From the NCBI RefSeq assembly GCF_000384035.1, contig NZ_KB913024.1:439317-503316 (forward strand): 64,000 bases of DNA, in the 5' to 3' direction. The position numbers were made by a program, and so were the translations under genes. The notes under the pieces are model-generated. The model made no database searches, was not told the DNA's origin, and saw only the letters and a program-made list of their open reading frames with translations. Shown here piece by piece: positions 47,019 through 56,252 of this stretch. How positions within the stretch are numbered: position 1 is the first letter of the stretch; every line of letters starts with the position of its first letter. This stretch comes from Actinopolyspora mortivallis DSM 44261 (GTDB taxonomy: Bacteria > Actinomycetota > Actinomycetes > Mycobacteriales > Pseudonocardiaceae).

Positions 47019-47976
47019 ATCTACCGAGACCCGCAGCGTTGGGGAACGGACCACGTCCCCGGAGGCCCCCGCGGCGGACGAGCGGGAGAACAGACAGTCC
47101 ACCAAACAGGTGGGGCTGTGGGGGGACGCCTGGCGCGATCTCCGCCGCAGGCCGCTGTTCGTGATATCCGGTGTGATCATCCTGCTGCTGTTGGCGATCG
47201 CGGCCTTCCCCGGACTGTTCGCACCGGGAGACCCCCAGGCACAGGACCTGTCGTTGGCGCGCGAAGGCCCTTCGGCACAGGCCTGGTTCGGCTACGACGT
47301 CCTGGGCAGGGACATCTACACCAGGGTGATCCACGGCGCCCGCGCGTCCATCGTGGTCGGTGTGCTGTCCACCCTGGTGGCTGTGCTCATCGGCTCGTTC
47401 GTCGGGCTGCTGGCCGGCTACTTCGGCGGCAAGACCGACAGCTTCCTGGCCCGGTTCGCCGAGATCTTCCTCGGTCTGCCGTTCGTGCTGGGTGCCATCG
47501 TGATCCTGTCGGTGTTCAACGCCGGGATCGAGGGCTCTCCGGGAACGGTTCGAGTGATGACGCAGGTGATCCTGACCATCGGCGTGCTGGCCTGGCCGAT
47601 CTCCATGCGCATCATGCGTTCGGCGGCCATCGCGGCCAAGCAACAGGACTACGTGAACGCGGCCAAGGCACTGGGCGCCAGCCACAGCAGGATCATCTTC
47701 AAGCACGTGCTGCCCAACTGCCTGGCCCCGGTGATGGTCTACGCGACCATCGCGCTCGGTCAGTTCATCGGGCTCGAGGCCACCCTGTCGTATCTCGGGC
47801 TCGGACTGACCTCCCCGGTCGTTTCCTGGGGAATGATGATCTCGGATTCGCAGCAGTACATCATCAGTACCCCGCACATGCTGTTGTTCCCGGCAGGGTT
47901 CCTGGTCATCACCGTGCTCGCCTTCGTGATGCTCGGTGACGCGGTGCGGGACGCGCTGGACCCGAAACAGAAATAG
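47011..47976 (+). CDS. peptide ABC transporter permease (DppC/OppC family)
   Basis: 321 residues, overlapping the DppB-like gene by 8 nt. A charged N-terminal tail of about 45 residues leads to the OppC_N region (WRDLRRRPLFVISGVIILLL) and the family block WFGYDVLGRDIYTRVIHGAR. The EAA loop is YVNAAKALGASHSRIIFKHV followed by LPNCLAPVMVYATI. Pairs with DppB to form the channel. Confidence 0.95.
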   Translation: MTESTETRSVGERTTSPEAPAADERENRQSTKQVGLWGDAWRDLRRRPLFVISGVIILLLLAIAAFPGLFAPGDPQAQDLSLAREGPSAQAWFGYDVLGRDIYTRVIHGARASIVVGVLSTLVAVLIGSFVGLLAGYFGGKTDSFLARFAEIFLGLPFVLGAIVILSVFNAGIEGSPGTVRVMTQVILTIGVLAWPISMRIMRSAAIAAKQQDYVNAAKALGASHSRIIFKHVLPNCLAPVMVYATIALGQFIGLEATLSYLGLGLTSPVVSWGMMISDSQQYIISTPHMLLFPAGFLVITVLAFVMLGDAVRDALDPKQK

Positions 47977-47990
47977 TGAGGAGGGCCGCT

Positions 47991-49010
47991 GTGTCGGCTA
48001 CCGACGACAACACGGGCGGCTCGCCGGGTGCGCGCCTGCTCGAGGTGGAGGACCTGCACGTCGAGTTCCGCACCCGTGAGTCCACGGCCAGTGTGCTCAA
48101 CGGGGTGAGCTACCACGTCGACGCCGGGGAGACCCTCGCCGTGCTCGGCGAGTCCGGCTCCGGCAAGAGCGTGACGGCCCAGGCCGTGATGGGCATTCTG
48201 GACACTCCCCCCGGCTTCGTGACCAAGGGCTCGATCCGGTACCGCGGTGAGGAGCTGCTCACCGCGACGGAGGAACGGCGCCGTGGTCTCCGGGGGGAGA
48301 ACATGGCGATGATCTTCCAGGACGCGCTCTCGGCGCTCAACCCGGTTTACTCCGTGGGGTTCCAGATCGCCGAACAGTTCCGCTTCCGCCGGGGCATGTC
48401 GCGCAGGGACGCGATGACCAAGGCCGCCGAGATGCTGGACCTGGTCAAGATCCCCAACGCCAAGCAGCGGGTCAAGGAGTTCCCGCACCAGTTCTCCGGT
48501 GGGATGCGCCAGCGCGCGATGATCGCGATGTCGTTGGCGCTGGATCCCGACCTGCTCATCGCCGACGAGCCGACCACGGCCCTGGACGTGACGGTGCAGG
48601 CCCAGATCATGGACCTGCTGGACGAGCTGCGCCGCGAGCGCGGCATGGGACTGATCCTGATCACCCACGATCTCGGTGTGGTCGCCGAGGTCGCCGACCG
48701 GATCGCGGTGATGTACGCCGGACGGGTGGTGGAGGAGTCCGACGCCGAGTCGCTGTACGCCCGCCCCGCCCACCCCTACACCGAGGGGCTGATGGCGTCC
48801 ATCCCCCGGCTGGACCAGAAGGGCGAGCAGTTGGCGAGCATCAAGGGACTGCCGCCCAACCTCGCGGCCATTCCGGCGGGCTGCCCGTTCCACCCGCGTT
48901 GTCACCGCGCCCAGCAGGAGTGCCGGGAGAAGCTCCCCGAGCTGCACGAGCTCGGGGCGGGACGCCGCAGCGCCTGCCACTTCGCCGAGGAGTTGATCAG
49001 CAGTGACTGA
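47991..49010 (+). CDS. peptide ABC transporter ATPase (DppD/OppD family)
   Basis: 339 residues. The GTG at 47991 is chosen because AGGAGGG lies 5-11 nt before it. Walker A is [16 protein letters not shown], the signature [16 protein letters not shown], and Walker [18 protein letters not shown]. The C-terminal oligopeptide-ATPase extension has the Cys pattern [17 protein letters not shown], which can hold an iron-sulfur cluster in this family. It powers peptide uptake together with the next gene, which it overlaps by 8 nt. Confidence 0.95.
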   Translation: MSATDDNTGGSPGARLLEVEDLHVEFRTRESTASVLNGVSYHVDAGETLAVLGESGSGKSVTAQAVMGILDTPPGFVTKGSIRYRGEELLTATEERRRGLRGENMAMIFQDALSALNPVYSVGFQIAEQFRFRRGMSRRDAMTKAAEMLDLVKIPNAKQRVKEFPHQFSGGMRQRAMIAMSLALDPDLLIADEPTTALDVTVQAQIMDLLDELRRERGMGLILITHDLGVVAEVADRIAVMYAGRVVEESDAESLYARPAHPYTEGLMASIPRLDQKGEQLASIKGLPPNLAAIPAGCPFHPRCHRAQQECREKLPELHELGAGRRSACHFAEELISSD

Positions 49011-50034
49011 GCCGATTCTGCAAGTTCGTGACCTGGTCAAACACTTCCCGGTGCAGAAGGGAGTGGTGTTCAAGAAGACCATCGGTCACGTGCGCGCCGT
49101 GGACGGGGTCTCCTTCGACCTCCACCGGGGCGAGACGCTCGGCGTGGTCGGCGAGTCCGGCTGCGGCAAGTCCACACTGGCCCAAGTGCTGATGCGGCTG
49201 GTGCAGCCCACCAGTGGCAGCGCGCTGTTCGAGGGCACCGACATGTTCGGGAGGAAGAGCGCCGCCGAACTGCGCAGGCTGCGCAGGGACATGCAGATCG
49301 TGCTGCAGGACCCCTACACCTCGCTGAACCCGCGTAAGACGGTCGGCGACATCGTCGGTGAGCCGTTCGAGATCCATCCCGAGGTCGCCCCCAAGGGGGA
49401 CCGACAGCGTCGGGTCCAGGAGCTGCTGGACATCGTCGGACTCAACCCGGAGCACGTGCGGCGCTATCCGCACCAGTTCTCCGGCGGCCAGCGCCAGCGC
49501 ATCGGCATCGCCAGGGCACTGGCGCTCAAACCCAAGGTCATCGTCTGCGACGAGCCGGTCTCGGCGCTGGACGTCTCGATCCAGGCGCAGGTGATGAACC
49601 TGCTCGGCGAGTTGCAGTCCGAGTTCGGGCTGTCCTACGTCTTCATCGCCCACGACCTCGGTGTGGTCCGGCACCTGTCCGACCGGGTGGCCGTGATGTA
49701 TCTCGGCAAGATCGTGGAGACGGGTACCGAGGACGAGATCTACGAGCACCCGCAGCACCCCTACACCCAGGCGCTGCTGTCCTCGGTGCCGGTGCCCGAT
49801 CCGTCGGTGCGCGACCGCAGGGAGACCATCCGCCTGTCCGGGGACGTGCCCAGTCCGGCGGATCCCCCCTCGGGGTGCCGTTTCCGCACCCGGTGCTGGA
49901 AGGCTCAGGACATCTGTGCCGAACAGCCGCCGGAACTGGCGGTGCGCCTGGACGGCGGGGAGATCGACCCCTCCTCCGAGGGGCATCCGAGCGCCTGCCA
50001 CTTCGCCGAGCGGCACGGGCACGTCATTTCCTGA
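49003..50034 (+). CDS. peptide ABC transporter ATPase (DppF/OppF family)
   Basis: 343 residues, GTG start overlapping the DppD-like gene. Walker [18 protein letters not shown], a Q-loop [19 protein letters not shown], signature [16 protein letters not shown] and Walker [18 protein letters not shown]. The C-terminal extension has the Cys set [20 protein letters not shown]. Last gene of the importer operon, followed by a strong hairpin. Confidence 0.95.
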   Translation: MTEPILQVRDLVKHFPVQKGVVFKKTIGHVRAVDGVSFDLHRGETLGVVGESGCGKSTLAQVLMRLVQPTSGSALFEGTDMFGRKSAAELRRLRRDMQIVLQDPYTSLNPRKTVGDIVGEPFEIHPEVAPKGDRQRRVQELLDIVGLNPEHVRRYPHQFSGGQRQRIGIARALALKPKVIVCDEPVSALDVSIQAQVMNLLGELQSEFGLSYVFIAHDLGVVRHLSDRVAVMYLGKIVETGTEDEIYEHPQHPYTQALLSSVPVPDPSVRDRRETIRLSGDVPSPADPPSGCRFRTRCWKAQDICAEQPPELAVRLDGGEIDPSSEGHPSACHFAERHGHVIS

Positions 50035-50099
50035 TCCTCGAAGCTCCCCGGCGGAGGGGAGGGCCCGGCCCGCGACAGGTGGGCGCGGAGGACGGCCTC

Positions 50100-50143
50100 A
50101 GGGGTCGTGTCCCGGAACGGCCTTCCGGGGCACGACCCCTTTC
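50100..50143 (+). terminator. hairpin terminator of the peptide importer operon
   Basis: Stem of about 18 bp with one mismatch (50100-50117 against 50123-50140), 5-nt loop, followed by TTT. It separates the importer operon from the ATP-grasp cluster. Confidence 0.75.
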
Positions 50144-50515
50144 GTGTTCGGAGCAGGGTGGCGCGGAGGATCGCGTGTGTCCCCGAGCTCTGAAGAGACG
50201 CTCGGATAATGCCCTTTTCGGAGTATTTTTCTACTCCTTTTTCCGTCGTATTCACGGAATTTTCGAAAGTGGTTTCGATTTCTCGTTCTGTCAATCTCGT
50301 TTTCTGTGTTCTGCACCACATACGATGCTTTTTCGGGGTGTTGACGCGGCTTTTCGTCGCGTGAATAATAGTCCCGGGTTTCGAGAGTGTTCCCGGTTGA
50401 GGAGATTTGTTTTCGAGGTGTTTCTCTAGCTTTTTTGTCCGTTTCCGTTTTTGTGTTCTCTGTGGTACTGGCGTTTCGCCGTTTCGGTCGCGCGGTCTCG
50501 GGAGGGGACTTTTGG
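50144..50515 (+). promoter_or_regulatory. AT-rich promoter region of the ATP-grasp cluster
   Basis: About 370 bp, strikingly AT-rich for this genome from about 50210 to 50460, with many T runs. No gene is seen. A GAATTTTCGAAAG block at 50257-50269 shares GAATTTTCG with a block at 52611-52619 before the SbnA-like gene, and may be a shared regulatory site. The low GC suggests either foreign origin or a strongly regulated promoter. Confidence 0.45.
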
Positions 50516-51766
50516 ATGTCGCACCTGGTGGTGTACGAGAGTTGGCTGGACGGGCACGGACGTGACCTTCCGTCCCTCCTGGATGAGCTGGGGTGTTCGT
50601 GGACGTTCGTCACCCGGAAGAAGGAGCACTACCGACGCGCCCACGGGATGCACCCGATCGTCTCCCGTGCGGACAGGGTGATCGAGGTCGAGACGAACGA
50701 GGTGGAAACGGCTCTGCCGTACGTGCGCGACCTCGTCGGATCGGGAAGCACCGGAATCTTCACCGTGTGTGACTATTACATCCCGCACGTGGTCGAGCTG
50801 TGCGACCGACTGCGGTTGCCGTGCGCCTACCCCGGGGCTGCCTCCACCGTGCACGACAAGGCCCGCACCCGCGCCCTGCTGGACGAGGCGGGGATTCCGA
50901 ATCCGCGATACGTGCTGACCGACTCCGTCGACCGGGCCGCCTCCTTCGCGGCGAGCGTGGGCTATCCGGTGGTGTGCAAGCCCGCCGACATGGCGGCGAG
51001 CGTGTTGATCAACAGAGTCGGTGACGAGGAGGAACTGCGCTCGGCGTTCTTCGCCGTTTCGGGATTCACCAGGAATTTCCGTGAACAGCCCAGGGACTCG
51101 TCCGTGCTGGTGGAGGAGTGGCTCACCGGTCGGGAGTTCAGCGTCGAGACCAGCGCCGTGGACGGAAAGGTCACCGTGCACGGTGTCACCCAGAAGGTGC
51201 TCGACGACCGGGGACGTTTCATCGAGGTGGGCCACCAGTTCCCGGCCCCGCTGCCGGAGGACGAAACGCGCAGGATCGAGGAGTTCACCCGGGACTGCCT
51301 GCGGGCGGTGGGACACGACCACGGCGTCACCCACACCGAGGTGACGATGACGGAGCGGGGACCACGGCTCGTGGAGATCAACAGCAGGCCCGGCGGCGGG
51401 AACATCGTGGACCTGGTGCGCGCGGTGACGGGCTGTGACCTGCTGTTGGCCGAGGTCATGATGGCCCTGGGCAGACACTACGAGCCACCGGTGCGCCACG
51501 GGGGGACCGGCAGTGCCGCCTCGGCTTTCCTGATCCCCGACAGGGCCGGGACGGTACGGGAGATAGCGGGTGTCGAGTCGGCCTCCGCCCACACCAACGT
51601 CGAGAGGGTGGAAGTGCACGCCGAACTGCCCGAGCACGTCGAACGGGCCGTGGACAACGCCGCGCGGATGTGTGTGGTGATCGCGCGTGATCCGGAGGGG
51701 TCCGACGCCTCACGTTACGCGCAGGAGGCGCTGAAACAGCTCGATCTCGTCTACGAGGGAGAATGA
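50516..51766 (+). CDS. ATP-grasp ligase 1 of the biosynthetic cluster
   Basis: 416 residues from the ATG at 50516, set by GGGAGGGG upstream. A pre-ATP-grasp Rossmann-like N-domain precedes an ATP-grasp fold. Motifs are ASTVHDKARTRALLDEAGIP, GYPVVCKPADMAASVLINRV (first ATP Lys), SVLVEEWLTGREFSVET, and the metal site in EVTMTERGPRLVEINSRPGG. The type is that of carboxylate-amine ligases such as carnosine-synthase-like and BacD-like enzymes, which form a peptide-like bond via an acyl phosphate. Substrates are unknown. First gene of a six-gene operon; two more ATP-grasp enzymes follow. Confidence 0.88.
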   Translation: MSHLVVYESWLDGHGRDLPSLLDELGCSWTFVTRKKEHYRRAHGMHPIVSRADRVIEVETNEVETALPYVRDLVGSGSTGIFTVCDYYIPHVVELCDRLRLPCAYPGAASTVHDKARTRALLDEAGIPNPRYVLTDSVDRAASFAASVGYPVVCKPADMAASVLINRVGDEEELRSAFFAVSGFTRNFREQPRDSSVLVEEWLTGREFSVETSAVDGKVTVHGVTQKVLDDRGRFIEVGHQFPAPLPEDETRRIEEFTRDCLRAVGHDHGVTHTEVTMTERGPRLVEINSRPGGGNIVDLVRAVTGCDLLLAEVMMALGRHYEPPVRHGGTGSAASAFLIPDRAGTVREIAGVESASAHTNVERVEVHAELPEHVERAVDNAARMCVVIARDPEGSDASRYAQEALKQLDLVYEGE

Positions 51767-51775
51767 TCCCGGATC

Positions 51776-52588
51776 ATGGACGTCGCTCCCACCGATCTCA
51801 TGCACACCAACCCCGACCTTTACTCGGACTTCCTGCCCGCTGACCACTCGAAGGTCGTGGACTTCGCCCTGGACGCCGCCGAGCACTTCTTCCCGGGACG
51901 GTGTGAAACGGTTCTGGACGTAGGGTGCGGGCTGGGCAGGGAGGCCGCCGAGATCGCCGCGCGCGGATACCGCGTCACCGGGGTGGACGCCTCGGAGGCG
52001 ATGTTGGCGTGGGCGCGGGAGAGGTTCCCCGAGATCCGCTTCCTCGAGGGGGACCAACGAGCGCTGCGCGGCGGCGGCGACCGGGACCTCGTGCTCTCGC
52101 TGGGCAGCGTTCTCCTGCACAACCGGAGCCTGGCCGACCTGAGGAGAACCCTCGAAGGGATGAGTTCGAGCCTTGTTCCCGGCGGAGTCCTGGTGGCGGA
52201 ACTCCGGAACGGGGGATTCTGGTTCTCCCCCGAGGGGAGGAGGGCCCTGGAGACCGAGCACGAGGACGTGCACGTGCTCGGCGACGGCAGTCGACTGGGA
52301 TCACGACTGGTGTACCGCCTGGATCTGCCCGAAGGGCTGCTCTACCGGGACTACGTCTGGGAGTTCGAGAACGGTGAGCGGGTCGTCGAGCAGCTGAGCC
52401 AGCGGCTGTTGCTGCCGGGAGACCTCCGGGAACTGTTGGAGGAGGCCGGTCTGTCCGTGCTCTCCATGTTCAGCGCCCCCGAACCCACGCACGGGGACTG
52501 GCCGCGGGAGTGGGGCAGGCGGAAGTGGAGCCGGGACGCGGTGTCCGGTCCGAGAATGCACGTGGTGGCGCGTCGCGACCGGCCCTGA
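51776..52588 (+). CDS. SAM-dependent methyltransferase of the biosynthetic cluster
   Basis: 270 residues. Class I methyltransferase: motif I ETVLDVGCGLGREAAEIAA, then YRVTGVDASEAMLAWARERF and the post-motif DLVLSLGSVLLHNRSLADL. The N-terminus (DLYSDFLPADHSKVVDFALD) and the C-terminal LYRDYVWEFENGERVVEQLS fit small-molecule N- or O-methyltransferases. It starts 9 nt after the first ATP-grasp gene. It probably methylates an amine or hydroxyl of the product or of a building block. Confidence 0.87.
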   Translation: MDVAPTDLMHTNPDLYSDFLPADHSKVVDFALDAAEHFFPGRCETVLDVGCGLGREAAEIAARGYRVTGVDASEAMLAWARERFPEIRFLEGDQRALRGGGDRDLVLSLGSVLLHNRSLADLRRTLEGMSSSLVPGGVLVAELRNGGFWFSPEGRRALETEHEDVHVLGDGSRLGSRLVYRLDLPEGLLYRDYVWEFENGERVVEQLSQRLLLPGDLRELLEEAGLSVLSMFSAPEPTHGDWPREWGRRKWSRDAVSGPRMHVVARRDRP

Positions 52589-52627
52589 TCCGTCTTCCTC
52601 GTGGTTTTTTGAATTTTCGCGAAGAAG

Positions 52628-52646
52628 GAATGATTGAACATCATTC
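52628..52646 (+). promoter_or_regulatory. 19-bp inverted repeat over the start of the SbnA-like gene
   Basis: GAATGAT-TGAAC-ATCATTC has perfect 7-bp arms. It covers the AAGGA ribosome site edge and the TTG start at 52634. The 45-bp gap before it is AT-rich and includes GAATTTTCGCGAAG (52611-52624). It could be a repressor site for an internal promoter (the 19-bp size is like Fur/Zur boxes, though the sequence is not the classical one) or an mRNA hairpin that hides the start. Confidence 0.5.
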
Positions 52647-53767
52647 TTCTGTGGGGTGTTATTTTGTCCGGTGTCTTGGACCTGGTCGGCAACTCGCCGC
52701 TGATTTCGTTGAGCGACGTGGTGGTGAGCGGCGGACCGGAGCTGGTGGCGAAATGGGAGAGGTTCAATCCGGCGGGAAGCATCAAGGACAGGCCCGCCCT
52801 GCACCTCGTCGAAACGGCCGAGCAGATGGGTCTGCTCTCCCCCGGAGGGACGATCATAGAGTCCTCCAGCGGTAACTTCGGGATATCGCTGGCGATGATA
52901 GCGGCGGTCAAGGGGTACAGGGCGATCATTCTCGTGGACCCGAAGACCACGGACGCGAACCGAGCGGCCCTCGAAGCCTTCGGGGCGGAGGTGATCGTTG
53001 TTCACGAGCAGGACGACACGGGCAGCTACCACAAGACGAGAATCAAGCTCGCCAATGAGCTGGCCCGGGAGATCCCCGGATCCTTCAGGCCGGATCAGTG
53101 TTTCAACCTGCTGAACGCGGCGGCCCACTACCGGGGGACCGCCTCGGAGATCCTCGCACAGTTCGACGACAGCCTCTCGGCCGTGGTGACCACGGTGAGC
53201 ACCGGCGGCCAGCTGGGAGGTATCTCCCGGAGACTGCGTGGGGAGAACAGGGAGATAGAGATCATCGCCGCGGACGCGGTGGGTTCCGGGATATTCCAGC
53301 CCGATCCGGCCGCGTACGCGACACCGGGAGTGGGATTGGGATGGACCCCGTCCAGTGTGGAAACCTCCCTGGTGGACCGGGTGCTCTGGGTGCCCGACGA
53401 GCTGGCCTTCATCGGTTGTCGGATGTTGGCCCGGCACGAGGGACTGCTGACCGGGGCTTCGAGCGGTATGGCGCTGGTGGCCGCGCTGCGACTGGCTTCC
53501 GAACTACCCCCGGACAGGAAGGTGTGTGTCCTGTTCAGTGACGGCGGGGACCGCTACCTGAACACCGTCTACAGCGACGAGTGGCTCAAGAAGTGCGGTT
53601 TGGCCACCGAACTCCGGATGGACGAGTTCCTGCGTCGGTGCGGTGAACTTCAGTGGCATCTCGATCCGTGCAGGCAGGGGCCGAGCATGGACGAGTTCCA
53701 GCGCACCCTGGACGTTCCGGAGTCGACTTCGCTCATGAGCAGCACCGCTTTCGAGGACGGGGAATGA
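52634..53767 (+). CDS. PLP-dependent beta-replacement enzyme, SbnA-like (cysteine-synthase fold)
   Basis: About 377 residues from a TTG at 52634, the best start I can place; the true start may lie slightly later, since the family block begins at GVLDLVGNSPLISLSDVVV. The PLP Lys is in RFNPAGSIKDRPALHLVE, the phosphate loop in SSSGNFGISLAMIAAVKGY, then TVSTGGQLGGISRRLRGE and the C-terminal SDGGDRYLNTVYSDEWLKK. These details match SbnA, which joins O-phosphoserine and glutamate in 2,3-diaminopropionate synthesis, better than ordinary cysteine synthase. No SbnB partner is seen in the cluster. It overlaps the next gene by 4 nt (ATGA). Confidence 0.85.
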   Translation: MNIILLWGVILSGVLDLVGNSPLISLSDVVVSGGPELVAKWERFNPAGSIKDRPALHLVETAEQMGLLSPGGTIIESSSGNFGISLAMIAAVKGYRAIILVDPKTTDANRAALEAFGAEVIVVHEQDDTGSYHKTRIKLANELAREIPGSFRPDQCFNLLNAAAHYRGTASEILAQFDDSLSAVVTTVSTGGQLGGISRRLRGENREIEIIAADAVGSGIFQPDPAAYATPGVGLGWTPSSVETSLVDRVLWVPDELAFIGCRMLARHEGLLTGASSGMALVAALRLASELPPDRKVCVLFSDGGDRYLNTVYSDEWLKKCGLATELRMDEFLRRCGELQWHLDPCRQGPSMDEFQRTLDVPESTSLMSSTAFEDGE

Positions 53768-54999
53768 AGAGCAACGGTTGTCACGTCGTGTTCGTCGAGT
53801 CCAACGGCAGCTACGGCAGGGAGATGGTCCGCACGGCCCTGGAGCACGGTTTGGCCGTGACGGTGCTCGCCGGGGAGCCGGAGCGTTTCCACGAACAGGG
53901 CTCCATGGGGGCGGAGCTGGTCCGGTGCGACACCCGCTCCGTACCCGCCGTGCTGGAGACGGTGGGGCGGCTGCCTGGGCCCGGTTGTTCGGGAGTGCTC
54001 GCGGGTTACGAGATGGTGCTGCCGGTGGCCGCCACCGTCGCCCGGATTCTCGGGCTGCCGGGACCGGACCCGGTCGCCGCCCAGGACACGCTGCACAAGC
54101 ACCGGGCCAGGGCGTTGAGCAACCAGCTGGTGGGCAATCCCGTCGACTTCTGGCTGTTGGACACCCCGGACGAGGTGGAGCGGATCGCCGAATCCGAGTA
54201 CCCCTTGTTGGCGAAACCCGCCGCCAGCGGGGGAAGCCTGGGAGTGCGTTCGGTCGCCTCATCCGAGGAGCTGGCCCGGTACGTGGCCGAGTGGAAGAAC
54301 GCCCCGGACGAGAGGGGCGTTCCCCTGGAGGGGCCCGTGTTGGTGGAGCGCGTCGTGACAGGCGGCGAGCTCTCCGTGGAACTGTTCCACGGAGTTCCCG
54401 TGGCGGTGTCGTACAAGGAACTGTCCGGGGACACCGGATTCGTCGAGAGTGGACACACTGTGCTGCCGTGGACGGAAGCCGTCGAACGGAAGGAACTGGA
54501 GCCCTACCTGGCCCTGCTGACCGAGCGTCTCGGCACGGGGTGGGGACCCGCCCACGTGGAGCTGCGACTCGACGGGTCGTCGACGCCCCGCCTGATCGAG
54601 GTGAACCACCGGCTGGGTGGTGACCATATTCCCCTCCTGGTCCGACTCGTCACCGGTTTCGACATGTACACGGCCACGCTCCGGGCCGCCCTGGGGGAAC
54701 GGGTGACGCCGGAGGTCGGTGGCGGAGGAGAGGCCGTGATCAGGTACCTCATGGCGGAGCACGAGGGGACGTTCCGCGAGGTTCGGGGACTGGAGTCCGT
54801 GCGGGCCATGCCCGGTGTGCACGACGTCGTGATCAGTCGTGAGGAGGGAGCGCGGGTGCGGCCTCCCGTCGACTCCGGCGACAGGGTGGGACACCTGATC
54901 GCCCACAGCGCCGAGGGCCTCGGAGCCGTGCGGACGGCGCAGCGGGCGCTGGAGAAACTGCTGCTGCTCGTGGAACGGGAAACGGAGAAGAGTCGATGA
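53764..54999 (+). CDS. ATP-grasp ligase 2 of the biosynthetic cluster
   Basis: 411 residues, ATG overlapping the SbnA-like stop by 4 nt. The N-domain begins CHVVFVESNGSYGREMVRTA. ATP-grasp motifs are AAQDTLHKHRARALSNQLVG, YPLLAKPAASGGSLGVRSVA (ATP Lys), PVLVERVVTGGELSVELFHG and VELRLDGSSTPRLIEVNHRL. It is related to the first ATP-grasp protein in layout but clearly different in sequence, so it probably couples another amino acid or carboxylate. Confidence 0.87.
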   Translation: MKSNGCHVVFVESNGSYGREMVRTALEHGLAVTVLAGEPERFHEQGSMGAELVRCDTRSVPAVLETVGRLPGPGCSGVLAGYEMVLPVAATVARILGLPGPDPVAAQDTLHKHRARALSNQLVGNPVDFWLLDTPDEVERIAESEYPLLAKPAASGGSLGVRSVASSEELARYVAEWKNAPDERGVPLEGPVLVERVVTGGELSVELFHGVPVAVSYKELSGDTGFVESGHTVLPWTEAVERKELEPYLALLTERLGTGWGPAHVELRLDGSSTPRLIEVNHRLGGDHIPLLVRLVTGFDMYTATLRAALGERVTPEVGGGGEAVIRYLMAEHEGTFREVRGLESVRAMPGVHDVVISREEGARVRPPVDSGDRVGHLIAHSAEGLGAVRTAQRALEKLLLLVERETEKSR

Positions 55000-56252
55000 G
55001 CGGGAACGGCGGACCGGTGACGAGGAAACCGAAGCTGGTGCTGGTGGGAAGTGGCCGCAACGTCTACCGGGAGTACATTTTCGACGCCCTCTCGGCGGAG
55101 GTGGATCTCCGTCTGCTCGACGACCGGCCGACCGGATGGCGCGGACGCTACGTCGAGGACCACGTGGTCAGCGATCTCACGTTCGACCGGGCGGTGGAGG
55201 CGTTGCACGAGGAGTGGGCCCGCGGACGTGTCGACGGGATCATGACGTTCGAGGAGCAGTCGGTGGAGCTGGCCGCCTCCCTGACGCGCCACTTCGACCT
55301 GCCTGGACCCACTCCCGAGGCCGTGCACCGGGCCAGGGACAAGCACCGGATGCGTTCCGTCTGGAACACCGCCGGGGTTCGTTCGGCTCGTTCCGAACTG
55401 GTGGCGAGCGGGCAGGAGGCCGTCCGGGCCGCCGAGGAACTCGGGTATCCGGTGGTCGTCAAACCCAGGAGTCTCGCCGCCAGTGCCGGAGTCAGTCTCG
55501 CGAAGGGTCCCGAGGAGGTGGCCGACTCCTACGCGCGGGCGGCCGGGGCCCGGCTGACGCGTTACGCGGTCGAGGAGGGGGCCGGAGTCCTGGTCGAGGA
55601 GTACCTGGAGGGGCCCGAGTACAGCGTGGAGGCGGTGGTTTCCGGGACGGAACTGGTTCCCCTGGCCGTCACCGAGAAGGTCACCGGCCCCCTGCCGCTG
55701 TTCGAGGAGAAAGCCCATGTGGTGGGGCCTGTCGAGCAGTGGCACCGTCCGATGGTCGAAGTGGTGGACTCCGCCGTGCGGGCCCTGGGGCTGCGGGACA
55801 CGGTGGTGCACGCCGAGGTGCGACTGACCCCCTCCGGGCCCGCCATGATCGAGCTGGGAGCTCGTATCGCCGGAGACATGATCGGGTATCTGGTCGACCG
55901 GGCGACCGGGACGAGCATCTCGCGGTTGAACGCGCGGGTCGCGTTGGGCGACCAGGTCTCGGCGACCGAGACGGGCCCAGCCGGACAGGACCGGCGTTAC
56001 GCGGGAGTGGAGTTCGTCTACGCCCCCGCGGCCGGAAAGCTCCGTGGTTTCGAACTGGCGGAGGAACACAGCACGCGGCCGTGGGTCGACCGGGTGGTCC
56101 GCGCCCTCGACCCCGGTACGGAGGTGGCCGCCCCCGAGCAGGGGGGAGTGGGCAGCCGTATCGGGTATGTCGTGGTCACGGGATGGTCCCCCGAACAGGT
56201 TCGTGCCCGGTTACGCGAGGTCTCCGAAGCGGTGGAGGTGCTCGTTGACTGA
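54996..56252 (+). CDS. ATP-grasp ligase 3 of the biosynthetic cluster
   Basis: 418 residues, ATG overlapping the second ATP-grasp gene by 4 nt. N-domain KLVLVGSGRNVYREYIFDAL. ATP-grasp motifs: HRARDKHRMRSVWNTAGVRS, GYPVVVKPRSLAASAGVSLA (ATP Lys), GVLVEEYLEGPEYSVEAVVS, and a metal site in AEVRLTPSGPAMIELGARIA. The Gly-rich RIAGDMIGYLVDRATG follows. Three ATP-grasp ligases in one operon imply up to three amide bonds or alternative couplings. It overlaps the MFS gene by 8 nt. Confidence 0.87.
   Translation: MSGNGGPVTRKPKLVLVGSGRNVYREYIFDALSAEVDLRLLDDRPTGWRGRYVEDHVVSDLTFDRAVEALHEEWARGRVDGIMTFEEQSVELAASLTRHFDLPGPTPEAVHRARDKHRMRSVWNTAGVRSARSELVASGQEAVRAAEELGYPVVVKPRSLAASAGVSLAKGPEEVADSYARAAGARLTRYAVEEGAGVLVEEYLEGPEYSVEAVVSGTELVPLAVTEKVTGPLPLFEEKAHVVGPVEQWHRPMVEVVDSAVRALGLRDTVVHAEVRLTPSGPAMIELGARIAGDMIGYLVDRATGTSISRLNARVALGDQVSATETGPAGQDRRYAGVEFVYAPAAGKLRGFELAEEHSTRPWVDRVVRALDPGTEVAAPEQGGVGSRIGYVVVTGWSPEQVRARLREVSEAVEVLVD

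Noticed and set aside
52510-52875. ATG at 52630 (MIEHHSS…) as the start of the SbnA-like protein, since SbnA also begins MIE
   Set aside because: It is in the wrong frame for the PLP domain and the ribosome site is too close. Kept only as a hint that the N-terminus may be altered.
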